Assembly: GCF_910596095.1 (NCBI RefSeq)
Contig: NC_056535.1
Span: forward strand, 20,290,505-20,354,504
Origin: Thunnus maccoyii
Lineage: Eukaryota > Chordata > Actinopteri > Scombriformes > Scombridae
Direction: 5' to 3'
DNA: 64,000 nucleotides
The position numbers and the translations under genes are program-made. Position 1 is the stretch's first letter. Each line of letters begins with the position of its first letter. This document shows positions 12,701-23,435 of the stretch, in pieces. The notes beneath the pieces were generated by a model. It was not told the origin of the DNA, did not search any database, and saw only the letters and a program-made list of their open reading frames with translations.

Positions 12701-14568
12701 TACCAGATATGTACATCTGTTAATATTTTCAAATATGTTAGCTGTAACAACTTCATAAGCCGAGAGTTAATTAGAATTTCTTCCTCAACTGTCTTTGAGT
12801 CTTTTCTTCATTATGGTGGTAAAAGTTTCTTAAAACAGCTTAGACACTTAGGAGGAACAATATTCATACCCAAAACATATTACATCATCACTTGAGGTAC
12901 TAAGTCAAAAAAGTATTGTGATACATGACTCTTTAATATTACACAGCTGTAAAATACAAACATCATCATCATCATCTCAGGCACAAAGTGAAATTCAAAC
13001 TCATTCATGCGAAGTTATCAGACAAAAACTACCAACGAGTATTTGTGCATCAACATACCATCGATTTTGTTGGAACTGTAGACCACAGTGTTAGCAGCAT
13101 GTGTGTACCTGATCAGATCCACTCCATACTTTTTACTGTAGAGAGTCCTCTTGGGTCTGCCATAAATCAGATTATGTGAGAGGAAAAAAAAAGAGAGGAA
13201 AAAATAATTTAAATAACCATTGCTGAAAAATTACATATTAAAATTTGTGAATATTTTAGTGTCATTTATCTGACAAAAATACTAATCACGTCCAAGTTAG
13301 CCACAGTCTCAATGCAGAGTTGCCTGCTTTTAAATTTAATTAAATACCTTCAGGTTTATTAGACCGCTGTATAATTAAAAGCAATTTGGCTTTTAATTAT
13401 AATTATCATAGCTTGAGCTCTGATGAATCAGCATTTGTTATAGGGCTGCAGCTAACATTATCAATTCACTTTTTCATTTAACAATATATACAACTTGTCT
13501 CTGTCTGCAACGATTTGTTGATTAGTTTAATTAATCAGCAACTATTTTGATAATCAAATAATTGTTTGTTTGTTTGGGTTTTTTTTTAGACAATTTTAAG
13601 GCAGAATTGCCAAATATTTGGTGGTTGCAGCCTCTCAAATTTAAGGATTTGAGGCTTTTCCGTGTCATATATGACAGTAAACTGAATATCTTTAGGTTTT
13701 GGACTGTTAATCAGATGAAACAAGCAATTTGAAGACATCATCATGGCCTCTGAGAAATTGTGAATGCCGTTATTTAACAGTTTTTAAAAAGCATTTTTCA
13801 CAGTGTTATAGATTGATTGAGCAAGTAATCAGCAGATTAATCGATAATAAAAATAATCGTTGATTGTAGCTCTAATCTAAACCCCAAACATACATGCATA
13901 ACAAAACCGAGAAAAGCAACAAATCTTCACATTTGAGAAGCTAAACACTAAACAGTAAATATTATCAACATGGCTGTTGAATAAATTTGTTGCCATTTAA
14001 AATCAATCAATCATATCAAAACAAATAATTTGTTTTAGCCTATTACTCAAAAGTATTGACAGATTAATTCAATAAAAAAATATGAGTTAGTAGTGGCCCT
14101 GCAGCCCCAACATGAGGTTTTTATCAACGTTAACAGTCGCTCATCCATTCAACTGTACAACTCACATTACTCATTTTATCAGGTTAAAGTCTACTACTAG
14201 CAGTGTGGTGGACACATAGCACATCAGTCACACTGCAAGCTGAATTAATGCTGCTTATGTTTTCAAACTGCATGCTGATATATACACAGTTCACACACCT
14301 ACAATCATACAATCGCTACGGAGTTAAGTTAACGTTATTAGCAGCAGGCCTCGCTAGCTAGCATAGCAAGTAGCTAACGTCAAAAACATTAGCGTAAAAT
14401 TACTTACTTTCCCTCCTGGCAGTCATACAAGACTAAGGAATCGTCGTCGCTGCTGGAAATAATTGTTTCTCCGTTTGAACTGAAGTCGAAGCAATTAATT
14501 TTGTCTGAGTTTTCTCGAAAAACCTTAGCAACCCTGAAGCTCCGCAGCACATTGTCCGTGAGCTTCAT
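9757..14568 (-). CDS. wdr82: WD repeat-containing protein 82, nine exons
   Basis: WDR82 is a seven-bladed WD40 protein. In the nucleus it recruits SETD1A/B to Ser5-phosphorylated RNA polymerase II for H3K4 methylation, and it also acts in the PNUTS-PP1 phosphatase complex. Exons: 14408-14568, 13059-13156, 11919-11985, 11702-11801, 11474-11590, 11207-11362, 10817-10886, 10348-10490, 9757-9786. They sum to 313 aa, exactly the human length. Diagnostic stretches: [72 protein letters not shown], and the end AFWLPTIDD encoded by a tiny last exon. [17 protein letters not shown] is a mild local divergence from human STNGSFIRLIDAFKGVV. Intron 3 (11986-13058) hosts a let-7 hairpin in the same orientation. 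Confidence 0.97.
12130..12210 (-). ncRNA. let-7: let-7g/let-7j-type microRNA precursor in wdr82 intron
   Basis: On the minus strand the 22-nt sequence at 12207 down to 12186 starts TGAGGTAGTTGTTTGTACAG, a let-7 5p arm with the intact seed GAGGTAG. The opposite arm (about 12150-12130, CTGTACAAGTGACTGCCTTG) pairs with it as let-7g-3p does. The loop (TTTGAGGGTCTGTGA...TACAGGAGCTAA) closely follows human let-7g. Human MIRLET7G also lies in a WDR82 intron, so position and sequence agree. The 5p base change AG to TT relative to human let-7g matches what I recall of zebrafish let-7j. It is probably co-transcribed with wdr82. Confidence 0.93.
13441..13875. repeat. hAT-like MITE copy 2 (wdr82 intron 1)
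   Basis: It starts tagggctgcagctaac and ends ttgattgtagctctaatc, so its termini are imperfect inverted repeats (agggctgca / tgtagctct). The inside carries 'gcaatttgaagacatcatcatggcctctgag'-type spacer and 'attaatcgataataaaaat'. It is the same family as copies 1 and 3 to 6. Confidence 0.7.
13880..14115. repeat. hAT-like MITE copy 3, partial
   Basis: It contains 'cttcacatttgagaagcta' and ends 'gtggccctgcagccccaac', which corresponds to a family terminus. It directly abuts copy 2, so two decayed copies lie back to back in wdr82 intron 1. Confidence 0.5.
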
Positions 14569-14825
14569 GACGGCCTCTGTCTATGTGAGGGGGAGCAGGC
14601 CCTCCTGTTACACTGTAAACGGCTCACAAAACGTCCGTTATAATGTTTTTGTTCATATATATGAACTGCAATGGTGGCAAAAGGTGCTCTTTCGATTAAG
14701 TATAGTTCAAAAACAGCAACGAAGGCCCGCCAGTGTTTCCACGGGAGTGAGGAGGAGGGAGGGAAAAGCACCGCCTTCGCCACGCCGGGGACGCGCATAT
14801 TCATCACCTGTAACGCGCATTGGGC

Positions 14826-15640
14826 TTCTTCTTCTTCTTCTACTTCTTCTTCTTCTTCTTCTTCTTTGGGGTTGAACAGCAACTTGCATCCTTGGTGTCG
14901 CATTACTGCCACCTTCTGGAGTTAGTTAACTCCTACAGTGGTCCGGTTTGTCAGATTTTTCTATCAACCCTGTTCCATGGATGTATAATAAGAGCTGGAT
15001 AGGGCTCTTATAATACATCCATGTCCTGTTCTCTTAAGAGAGCTGACCAGACACTTCCTGCCTTGTCCACTTCCACCACACTCCAGTATGCCAAGTTTAA
15101 ACCTGTTCCTGTCAGCCCTGATCTCCTCATTCCCTCAATCATATCCTTTCTTTCTGAGGTATATTTCCTGCAGTTAAAAAGGTAATTTTCTACTGTCTCT
15201 GGCACCTGACAATGTTCAAAAAGTCCAGTTGGATGCTTCCTGATAAAGTGGTGAATCCTGTTGAAGTTACTGTGTCCTTTTCTACTCTGGTCTTTAATAT
15301 GTCCTCTTTTCTATATCTTTCCCTATCTTCCTTCTCTCAATACCCACTCTATTTTGTATTGCATGTAGTTGTCTTCCTCCCGTCTCCTGATCCCTGTGCT
15401 GCTGCCACTCTTAACTGATTTTCTTCTATGCAATACTATTTCCCTCTGATTTTGAAAGTTTAATTATGGTTTTTATGTTTTCTTTTCTAACAGCTTGTTT
15501 GGCTAGTTTATCCAGTCTTTCATTACCCATAATGTGTGCGCACAGGAACCCAAATAAGTGTAACCACGGTGCCTTGTTTTATTACTCGTGACTGTATTCC
15601 CATTATTTCAAATAGTAGGTCTTGACGCGCATTGGTCAGA
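14826..15640 (-). mobile_element. 3' end of RNase H-bearing LINE, (GAA)n tail
   Basis: On the minus strand, a decayed RNase H segment near 15490-15540 reads (N)ERLDKLAKQAVRK. It is followed by a zinc-knuckle-like C-terminus at 15008-15205 (PETVENYLFNCRKYTSERK). The 3' UTR then has 'ggtggcagtaatgcgacacc', and a (GAA)n tail lies at 14826-14868. This layout fits I/Nimb-like teleost non-LTR elements. Stops and frameshifts make it dead. It ends about 250 bp upstream of the wdr82 start codon. Confidence 0.7.
14976..15023. repeat. 20-bp near-perfect inverted repeat
   Basis: catggatgtataataagagc is followed after 8 bp by its reverse complement with one mismatch. Related ends ('catggatgtatacagagaac' and 'ctttatacatccatg') occur at 32482-32625, so this is probably a small dispersed palindromic repeat. 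Confidence 0.6.
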
Positions 15641-15752
15641 AACCACACGATATTTCAATTCCCCATTCCTCTTAGACAATTTAATTCAGTCATTAAAGCT
15701 GTTCCTTGTGGTCTGTTACATCTTGTTAAATCCCATCTTAGCTCTGGGGAAA

Positions 15753-16500
15753 CATTAAAGTCCCCCTCCACTCAAAAATATGTTTTTTTTTTCTTGTTCT
15801 TGGGCCAGCCCTGACAGTGTTGGAGCCCTAGGCGAGATTTTAGATTTGGCTCCCTCCCAACCCTAAACACTAAACACCACTTCATTTTTTAATATAACAT
15901 TCTGGTGGCCAGACTCCTATAATAGTTCACTTATAAAAAAACAAACAAACAACTTTATCTTGCAGCGCCCCCGTGAGGTACCCTAGGCAAACACCTATGT
16001 CGCCTATGTCATGGGTCGCCCCTGTCTTGTTCCTACAGTTAAACATTTGAGCCTCACTGTGCAGAATGATGTATGTGCAGAGTTTGACACTAGAAGGCTG
16101 TTTACACATTCATCTGCTGAAAGTGGAAAGTTGGTCTGTGCTCACTGAAAATCCAGATTTAAGGAGTGTAGGCCTACGAGCATTATTTGTGACATCAGAA
16201 CTAGTTTGGAAACAAATCCTGGTCCAATATTCAACTAACACAGGTGTGTTGTGGAAACTTGAAGCCTCCAGTGCACAAACACTGAGAACTAACTATATCT
16301 CTATATCTTCTATGAAGTAGTTAAACATTTTAAGTGAAATATATTTGCATATTCATAGACTCTGGAATTTTTACTGAGAGAGAAGTGTAGATGCCCTTTT
16401 AAAGATTTTAACATGGTTATTGTAGGCTACTTTTTTGTGGAAAAAGAAGAGTATTTTTATATGTCTTACATGTCTGGAAGGGATCTTTCACTATTTAGAC
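15753..16500. mobile_element. TIR repeat family A, copy 1, with nested insertion
   Basis: It begins taaagtccccctccactc and ends near ctggaagggatcttt, matching the copy at 56879-57279 over most of its length (shared pieces: 'gtttgacactaga', 'gtgacatcag/caaactagtttgg', 'cttgaagcctccag'). A separate repeat at about 15801-16023 ('ggccagccctgacagtgtt' to 'tgggtcgcccctg') interrupts it. It is non-coding. Confidence 0.6.
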
Positions 16501-16599
16501 TAAAAAGCTCTTAGGAGGTGTTCAACTAACTGATAAGAAATGTAGCAATTAATTTATACATGAAATTCTTCACAACCAAGAGAAAATTGTTCCAAAAGG

Positions 16600-17372
16600 T
16601 AAATTCTATTGGGCTTTGATCATTGATAACATAAGTTGGGATAAAACCTGGCCTCTACCTTATAAATATCCTATTTCTAAAAAGGTCAAGAAAATACATT
16701 TTAAAATTCTACATATGTACATATATGTCTTTGTTGCAAAATACATGGACATTGCAGATCTTTGCACTTTTTGTAATCACCAGAAATTATGTATTCCTCA
16801 TCTTTTCTGTCACTGTGATGTGGTACAAATCTTTTGGCAAAAACTTGCAACCCGTATTTTCAGCTTCACTGATGAGCCTTATACTTTTACTTTATATGAT
16901 GTTATTATATTTTCCCGACACAGGAACAGTTCCTTTCAGTACATATATATTTGTCAAATATATATTTTCATGGCTAAATTTTGTATCCACAGGTGCAAAT
17001 TTTCTAAATCCCCACCTAGTTTGCTGCCTTTCCTCACAGAAATTCAAAGTCTCCTGCAGTCTATAAGCCACATGAAAAACCACAAAAGTGCCTTACAACT
17101 GTCTCAGCACTCAGAACTCACTTATGTATACATGTAATCTTTATTTATTTTATTTACTTATTTATTGTCTTCAGCTCTCTTATTTCTTGTTTTTTTTTTG
17201 TTGTTGTTGTTGTTCGTTTTGTTTTTTCAATATATTATTCTATTCCTGTACCTTTTATGTTGTTTTATGCCCTTTTGGATTTGTTTGACTGTTTGCTTTG
17301 TGTGTTTTCCTTTATTTGTGTATTACTTGTGTGTGTTGTGAATAAATAACAATAAAGTTGAAAGGAAAAAAA
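16600..17372 (+). mobile_element. L1-like LINE ORF2 C-terminus and 3' end
   Basis: The open frame 16616-17137 reads VKKIHFKILHMYIY, then CTFCNHQKLCIPHLFCHC and QIFWQKLA. This is the C-terminal zinc-knuckle region of L1/Tx1-type ORF2, and a frame shift near 16900 breaks it. It is followed by a T-rich 3' UTR and the terminal 'caataaagttgaaaggaaa' with an A-rich end. It is a truncated, inactive copy. Confidence 0.7.
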
Positions 17373-17414
17373 CACATGATTTTATAATTATTTCGATAGC
17401 TGCAGTTTTATTCC

Positions 17415-17640
17415 ATGTGTGCACAGCAGATAACAGACACACAACTGTCAGAGAAGATTCACTCATTGAACTTTGTACAGTTCTGTTGGGTACCAGCACA
17501 TGAAGGGTTGGAAGGGAATGAGTGTGCTGATAAACTAGCAAAAAGGGCTTTGCAAAAGGAAGAAGGAGAAGGAAAAGCAGTGATTAAGAGGAAAGGAATG
17601 GAGATAGGGCAGAAAAGGTGAGAGGAAGACCAGAAAGGAA
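17415..17640 (+). mobile_element. RNase H fragment of a LINE, plus strand
   Basis: The reading FVQFCWVPAHEGLEGNECAD then KLAKRALQKEE is the C-terminal RNase H region of a non-LTR retrotransposon, the same type as the minus-strand copy at 14826-15640. It is cut off at about 17640 by other repeats. The C-terminus resumes near 18257. Confidence 0.7.
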
Positions 17641-17699
17641 GGGGGTATCTCGAAATACAAAAGTTGGTCATAACAAGGAACTTTTCTGTAGCACCACCA

Positions 17700-17995
17700 C
17701 AGGTGCTACAGAAAAGGCAGCATACAGAGACTCACAGTGGCTTATAATGACAGTATGAGGCTGCTGCTTAAAGCTCCAAGAAGCTGCAGCGCAAACCAAA
17801 TGTTTGTTAATGTTGGAGTACCCACCTGCTCTGCTGTAATACGAAATCTTATATATAGATGTATGTGCAGATTATCTGATTCCGTTAATGATATTGTTTC
17901 AGCTTTGACCAAACCTGAAATGAGCTCCGCCAGGTTCTCATCTAGACTGTGGAACCATTGGCGGTATAGCCTAAATACAATTGCCTGATTATTGT
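17700..17995 (+). mobile_element. C-terminus of a second LINE family (L2/Rex-like)
   Basis: The open frame 17737-17988 reads MAYNDSMRLLLKAPRSCSAN, VGVPTCSAVIRNLIYRCMCR and FSSRLWNHWRYS. This is the usual end of the reverse transcriptase protein of teleost L2/CR1/Rex-type LINEs. It lies inside the interrupted RNase H LINE. Confidence 0.6.
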
Positions 17996-18044
17996 GGAAT
18001 GCCTTTTGTTTTTTTGAGATTGCTTATTAATTTATTCTTTCTTG

Positions 18045-18256
18045 TTAGGGCCCAAGCACCAAGCGGTGCAAAGGCCCTATTGGATCTGAAGGAATTATTA
18101 TTTTTCTTCTCTATTATTCTTCCAAAACAAACACATTTTTGAGGGCCTAAACATGCACGAAAAGTTGTTAAACTTTGCAGATACATCAGAAGTGGTGAAA
18201 AATTTAATATTTTATGGGTCTCGCAAAAAGGCGGGGCAAAATGGCTCGACAGCGCC
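18045..18256 (+). repeat. 'gggcccaagcacc' teleost repeat fragment
   Basis: It begins agggcccaagcaccaagcgg, followed by tgcaaaggccctattg, and ends near cagcgcccctagaa. This is a very common teleost intergenic repeat. It is non-coding and inserted within the LINE nest. Confidence 0.6.
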
Positions 18257-18884
18257 CCTAGAATCATGTCATCATGTACATTGAACATTGAACATATCAT
18301 ATTGCATTGTACCATGTATGAAGCGGAAAGACAAAGGTTACACGATAAGAGGCGGGATGGGAGTGGAATCTGATGGGGATACTGGGAACAGAAGGAGAGG
18401 GATAGGGGGTGAGAGTCACCAGGAGGGCACTCTTCACTTTCATTAAGTGACACAAGGTTGGTGGGTAGAATTTAAGAAATAAAATGGATAAAATGACATG
18501 ATGTTACCTTCAGGTGTCAAGTGCTGGAAACTCCTACTAGAGTATTAAAGATCAACAAGATTAGTGAATAGAATCTGAGAAATATTAGTAGTTGTTTATT
18601 TATTTTTATTTAGTTCCTTTTTATTTATTTATTTAATTGTGTAATATTTTGTTCATTATTTTGATTGTGATTCTTTGTTTGGTTGAAATATTAGAGAGAA
18701 AGTACATCTTTAGTCCACACTCCAGATCAGTGGGTGGCGGTAATGCAACTGAAAGCTGTTTGCCGACCACCAATAAAACTACACGAAGAAGAAGAGATGA
18801 CGTCAGAGGCTCTTGTACAGTAGGGGGCGGTATTTACCTTAAAACGTTTGCTATCCGCCAGTAAACCGAGAGAAGAAGAAGAAG
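18257..18884 (+). mobile_element. C-terminus, 3' UTR and (GAA)n tails of RNase H LINE
   Basis: 18257-18460 translates as IEHIILHCTMYEAERQRLHD, the zinc-knuckle end of the RNase H LINE. The 3' UTR has 'agtgggtggcggtaatgcaa' and GAA-rich tails at about 18784-18796 and 18869-18884. The second tail follows its own 'gggggcggtatttacc' motif, so two 3' ends are probably stacked. Confidence 0.6.
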
Positions 18885-19257
18885 GTAGTTCACAGCAACC
18901 GTCGCTTATAATATTGTTATTAATACAACCATGATAGCAAAGTAAACAACTGGAATGATGAAAACACAGCGAGATTATCCCACTTCAAACTCGGGTTGAG
19001 CGTACGATTATATTATTTTTTGTTTGAGAGTTTTGTTTACCGACTAGTCCCAATCAGTTTCTCTGTCCCTCCCTTTGATCGGGTCAGTTTTCCTAAATCA
19101 AACAGGTGAAACCGTGTTAGCAGCTGTTCCTCCGGCCCAGCACTTTCTGTCACAACACGGCAGCAGCGTGTTTGTGGTCCGTGTGTTTGTATGTTTGTGT
19201 GTTTGTGTGTCTACTCTCTTGTTCTGACACCTTCTAGGTTTTACTGCTGCCAGCAAA

Positions 19258-19320
19258 ATGGACGCAGAAGTGAAGGAGAAAATAACAGGAACAGAGACCT
19301 CGCAGAGAGGAAAGTCTGAG
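19258..19320 (+). CDS. glyctk: Candidate first coding exon of glyctk (alternative N-terminus)
   Basis: ATG at 19258 opens a 63-nt frame (MDAEVKEKITGTETSQRGKS, then E) ending at a donor (CTGAG then gtatgg). It is phase 0 with the acceptor at 21495 (cacactaag, then GTGTCTCAAACT). Spliced, it would put 25 residues in frame before the MTCFSLRQ start. The alternative is that it is 5' UTR carrying a start codon and translation begins at 21507, giving a mitochondrial-type leader. Human GLYCTK has no such extension. Confidence 0.5.
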
Positions 19321-21494
19321 GTATGGACCAACTTTAATTGTCAACATGTCGCCGTGTGTGGTTTGTTCAGTGTCAAAGTTGCTTGGAGAGAGTAAAAGAT
19401 GAAAACATAATTGGGCCTTTCTCCAGATAATAACTCATTCAGGACGAACTGATAACTTAACTTGAAATATTAACAGCTGTGTCTGTATATCTGTAATATC
19501 TGATGGGGTTTTTTTTATAGATGAAAGAAATATTATCTGTCATGCCCCACACTGACCCACACTAACACTTAAAACAAAAAACATAGTTCTATTTGTGTTA
19601 TTTGTCTTTAAATAGCACTTTTTTTTTTTCAAATATTCCAGATTTGACCAATTGTGGGCTATAGGAATGATATAGATCAAATCATCTATCATGATATACA
19701 GCATGTAATTTATCACTATATTGATATATATGATGATATAGTAAAATCAATTGAGAAATTGTTAATATAACCAGACTGGAATATCTACTTTTGGCTCAAC
19801 TAGTGGATTATATCCATTATTGCCATGAAGTAGCCCTGCTTTGCCTAATACATACATTATAAATGGTAAGACCAAAGATATGTGATGTTTGACAAATTTA
19901 TATGTTACAGTATGTATTATCATTTTATCCACCTCTCGTAAACTGTTAAGAGACTGATCTGTTAATTTACATTGTTACCTTTAAGATGTTTTTACTCTGA
20001 TTGTTTATTCTAAATAATCTAATTTTAAAAAAGTTTGTCTGTATTGCATTATATAGCATCAGATACTAACAGTGTCCATATGCAACAGCCTCCTGATAAA
20101 CTGTCATACTGTTGCATTATACTGCACATGGTACTGCTTATAGACAAAATATACCAAAAAGACATCTTTCCAACAAGAATGATTATATGAAAATACTCAA
20201 GTGGTGATGAGTGAGTCTTCAGTACCAAAATGTAACATAAAATTTACTTGCTTGTCTGTCATTTCTACTAGTTAGAGTAATGCTCTCAGCTCTCATTGAT
20301 AAACATTAACAAACAAAGCACAGTCAGGCTTATACGCCTCATTGAGCCCATGTTTAGTTTGTTAAAACAGATCTTCACAGCTCAGAGAAAACAAGAAATG
20401 CAGCCAGTGTGCACATGAATTCAGTATAAACCAGCTTTCAGTTGTGTACTGTTTGATCTGTGCCAGACTATTAATGGCTCCAAAGTCTGTCAGATATTGT
20501 GCTCATGAATTTCACCACTGTGTTTAATGTTATACCCACGCTGAACTAACTCCTGGTATCACTGAGCCTTCTTTGTTGGTAGCAAAAAATACAACAACTT
20601 AAGAGACAAACACCAGTGCTTGTTGATCAGTGCTTTGATGTGTCCTGTGGTACATTCAAGTCAATCATTACACACAAGGTACACAACTCCTTTTAGTCTC
20701 TGGTCAGATTTCTGCTCCACTCCCTGACTACTAAACCGGAGCACACAAAACAGGCTTCCTCAGGAATCCACAGGCTTTATATCCAATTTACAACCTTCAC
20801 AGGTAGGCAGCCTCACAAGACAGTTTTACAGGTATATGTGTAACAGACTTTGAGTGATAATTGTAATTATGTATGTAAGATTTTGGTTTATATGAACACA
20901 AAAAAACTATGGTGTGTTAACTTTCTTTTGAGCACTTAAAATCAAGCAAGCAGGCAACACATGAACAAAATAGTCCTCAGGTTTATGGGCAAGATTTTAT
21001 CTGAGCCACCAATCAGTGCAAGCTCTCTCCAACTTATAGTTAAAGTACAATATTACTATTAAGTATAAATTTCTTGCAGCCAGAGAAAATTGCTTTTGGG
21101 CTGGATTCAACCCTCAGGAACTGAATATTTTTAACTTTATTGAAAGAGTTGCTTGCATTTTAATCTTCAGTCTGCGTCTCTTTTCAGTGCAGCTTGAATC
21201 AATTTATATTTTCAACACTGCATCATATAACATTACTTCCAACAACACAAAATGTCATAATATATTGGATTTTGAGTCAAGTGTTCTTTGGAGGAGTCCA
21301 GATAGAACAATAATGTATAATTTAATAATCAGTTAATCAGTTTAGTAACCATCTGATTCATTACATGACTTACATGACAGATATTAGTGTAACTGTAGAA
21401 CAGCTGACCTTTTCTCTCTGTTCATATCCTCCATGTGTTCTTTTTAAAATAATGTGCTTTTTTGCTGACTATATTCATTTTTTTCCACACTAAG
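19321..21494 (+). other. glyctk intron 1
   Basis: This is AT-rich DNA with no convincing exon, hairpin or repeat family. It includes a run of atgatata-type simple sequence near 19680-19740. I looked for mir-135, which lies near human GLYCTK, and did not see its mature sequence. Confidence 0.5.
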
Positions 21495-21506
21495 GTGTCT
21501 CAAACT

Positions 21507-23387
21507 ATGACTTGCTTTTCCCTCAGGCAGTTGCTGCTCGGACCCACTAAACTGTCCATGGCACGTGTTCTTTCTCTCTTCCGGCCTCAGCCTTTTCTGG
21601 CCCTTGTGGGGAGGAGGAAACCAACGCTGTGTAAAATGTCATTGGACTCGCGGGCACGCAAGGTGTTTGCAGCAGCGGTGGAGGCTGTGCAGCCAGACAC
21701 TGTAGTGCGACAGAGTATAGAGCGCAAGGACGACTCATTCATCATCGATGGTCACAAATTCACACTCAAACACAACCTGCATTTGGTGGGCTTTGGAAAA
21801 GCTGTACTGGGTATGGCTGCCGAGGCAGAGAGGATTATTGGGGATCACTTGGTGAAGGGGGTCATAAGCGTTCCACATGGGATTCAGCAGACATTGCAGC
21901 AGCATGGGAAAGAGTAAGCAAAAGTCTTAAGATGTAAACAACTTCCACAGAAAATAAGATTAAGCATAATAACATTTCTCACTCTCATCGCAGCCATCTG
22001 TTGTTAAAAGAAAACAGTCGCATCAAAGTAATGGAGGGAGCTAAACACAACCTGCCTGACGCTGACGCCCAGAAGGCAGCTGAAGGAATCGCCCAGTTAG
22101 CCAGCGAACTGACGGAGAAAGACTTGCTGCTTGTACTGATATCAGGTAAAATATTTTTTTTCTTGTTTATCTTTTACAAGATCTTTCTTAAAATGTAAAT
22201 CTCTAACACAAGGCGGTGAAACTGTCTAGGTGGGGGCTCTGCGCTATTACCTGCACCCATCCCTCCAGTCTCGTTGCAAGAGAAATTTGAGGTTACCCGC
22301 AAACTTGCAGCTGCCGGTGCGACCATTCAGGAGCTGAACACTGTGCGTCGTGCCCTTTCTTTGTTAAAGGGTGGAGGACTCGCACATTGTGCTCACCCAG
22401 CACAGGTAACATATTTTAAAACAGCTTTTTATTGTACAGGTGAACTCATTCCAGCATTATACTTTGAATATCACTCCTCTCATTGCTTCTTCACAGGTGG
22501 TTGCACTGATACTGTCCGACGTGATTGGAGATCCACTGGACTTGATAGCTAGCGGCCCTACAGTTCGGAGCGACGTGTGGCCTGAGGAAGTTCTGTCAGT
22601 TCTTGAGCGTTACAAGTTGTTGAACTCTGTACCAGCCTCGGTAAAGGAGGTCCTTGGGAGATCGAGTCCCCGGTGGGAGGAGAATAAGGATGAAAGCGAT
22701 AAGGCAGAACATGTTCGCAATGTCGTGATCGGCTCCAACAGCGTTGCCCTCAAGTGTGCAGGTCGCCGGGTACGAGAGCTAGGTTTCCGCCCTGTTGTGC
22801 TGTCACCAGGAGTGTGTGGTGATGTAAGGTCGGTCTCCCGACTTTACGGCCTCCTGGCCCGCTTTGCCTGTTCTCGTGAGGAGCCTCCTCCTGAGATTGC
22901 TGCTGAGGTGCTGAGGCTGGGGCCTGAGGTTGGTGTAGAGAGCTGGGACCTGTGCCGTACCATGCAGGTCCTGGGTGAGGGGCGAACAGAAGGATGGGGT
23001 GCCACGTGTCTTTTAGCCGGGGGCGAGCCGACTGTGGAGCTGACAGGCAAAGGTCGAGGTGGTCGAAACCAGGAGCTGGCTCTACGAGTGGGACTAGAGC
23101 TCAGAGGTCTGGAGCTCCCGCCTAAGGGTCCTGTCTTTCTGAGTGGTGGAACTGATGGTCAAGATGGACCGACTGAGGCAGCAGGAGCCATCACTGATGG
23201 AGGGTTGTATGAAGAAGCCCAAGCACAGGGGCTGGACATCAACAACTTCCTTACCAACAATGATTCTTTCACTTTTTTCACACGTCTTTCCTCTGGGCAG
23301 CGTTTACTTTCACCTGGCTTAACCTGCACCAATGTGATGGATGTGCACATGCTGCTTATTCCACCAATTCCTATTAACATAAGATAA
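21507..23387 (+). CDS. glyctk: Glycerate kinase (GLYCTK type, MOFRL family)
   Basis: This enzyme phosphorylates D-glycerate with ATP in serine and fructose breakdown; loss of human GLYCTK causes D-glyceric aciduria. Exons 21495-21913 (coding from 21507), 21994-22145, 22230-22405 and 22497-23387 join to 541 aa; human has 523. Family motifs in order: LVGFGKAVLGMAAEAE, GVISVPHGI, LISGGGSALLPAP (spanning two splice joins), GATIQELNTVRRALSLLKGG, LILSDVIGDPLDLIASGPT, LLAGGEPTVELTGKGRGGRN, and FLSGGTDGQDGPTEAAGA with the end TCTNVMDVHMLL. The Arg/Leu/Ser-rich leader up to about residue 50 (LRQLLLGPTKLSMARVLSLF) looks like a mitochondrial targeting sequence; an internal Met at MARVLSLF is an alternative start. 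The long last exon is unusually GC-rich for the window. Confidence 0.96.
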
Positions 23388-23429
23388 ACTCATTCTCACA
23401 ACATGATGTAAATCCAGTGGATCTCGACA

Positions 23430-23435
23430 AATAAA
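23430..23435 (+). terminator. glyctk polyadenylation signal
   Basis: AATAAA lies 43 bp past the stop codon, followed by a T/GT-rich stretch. It implies a very short 3' UTR. Confidence 0.65.

Noticed and set aside
14501-14925. Several overlapping open frames on both strands, some with poly-E or poly-S runs
   Set aside because: They are the antisense of wdr82 exon 1 and translations of the (GAA)n tail of a LINE; no splice sites or homology.
16616-17137. A 173-residue open frame that could pass for a gene
   Set aside because: Its HFKIL, CTFC and HLFCHC motifs are the C-terminus of an L1-like ORF2, with a frame break, and are followed by a LINE 3' end.
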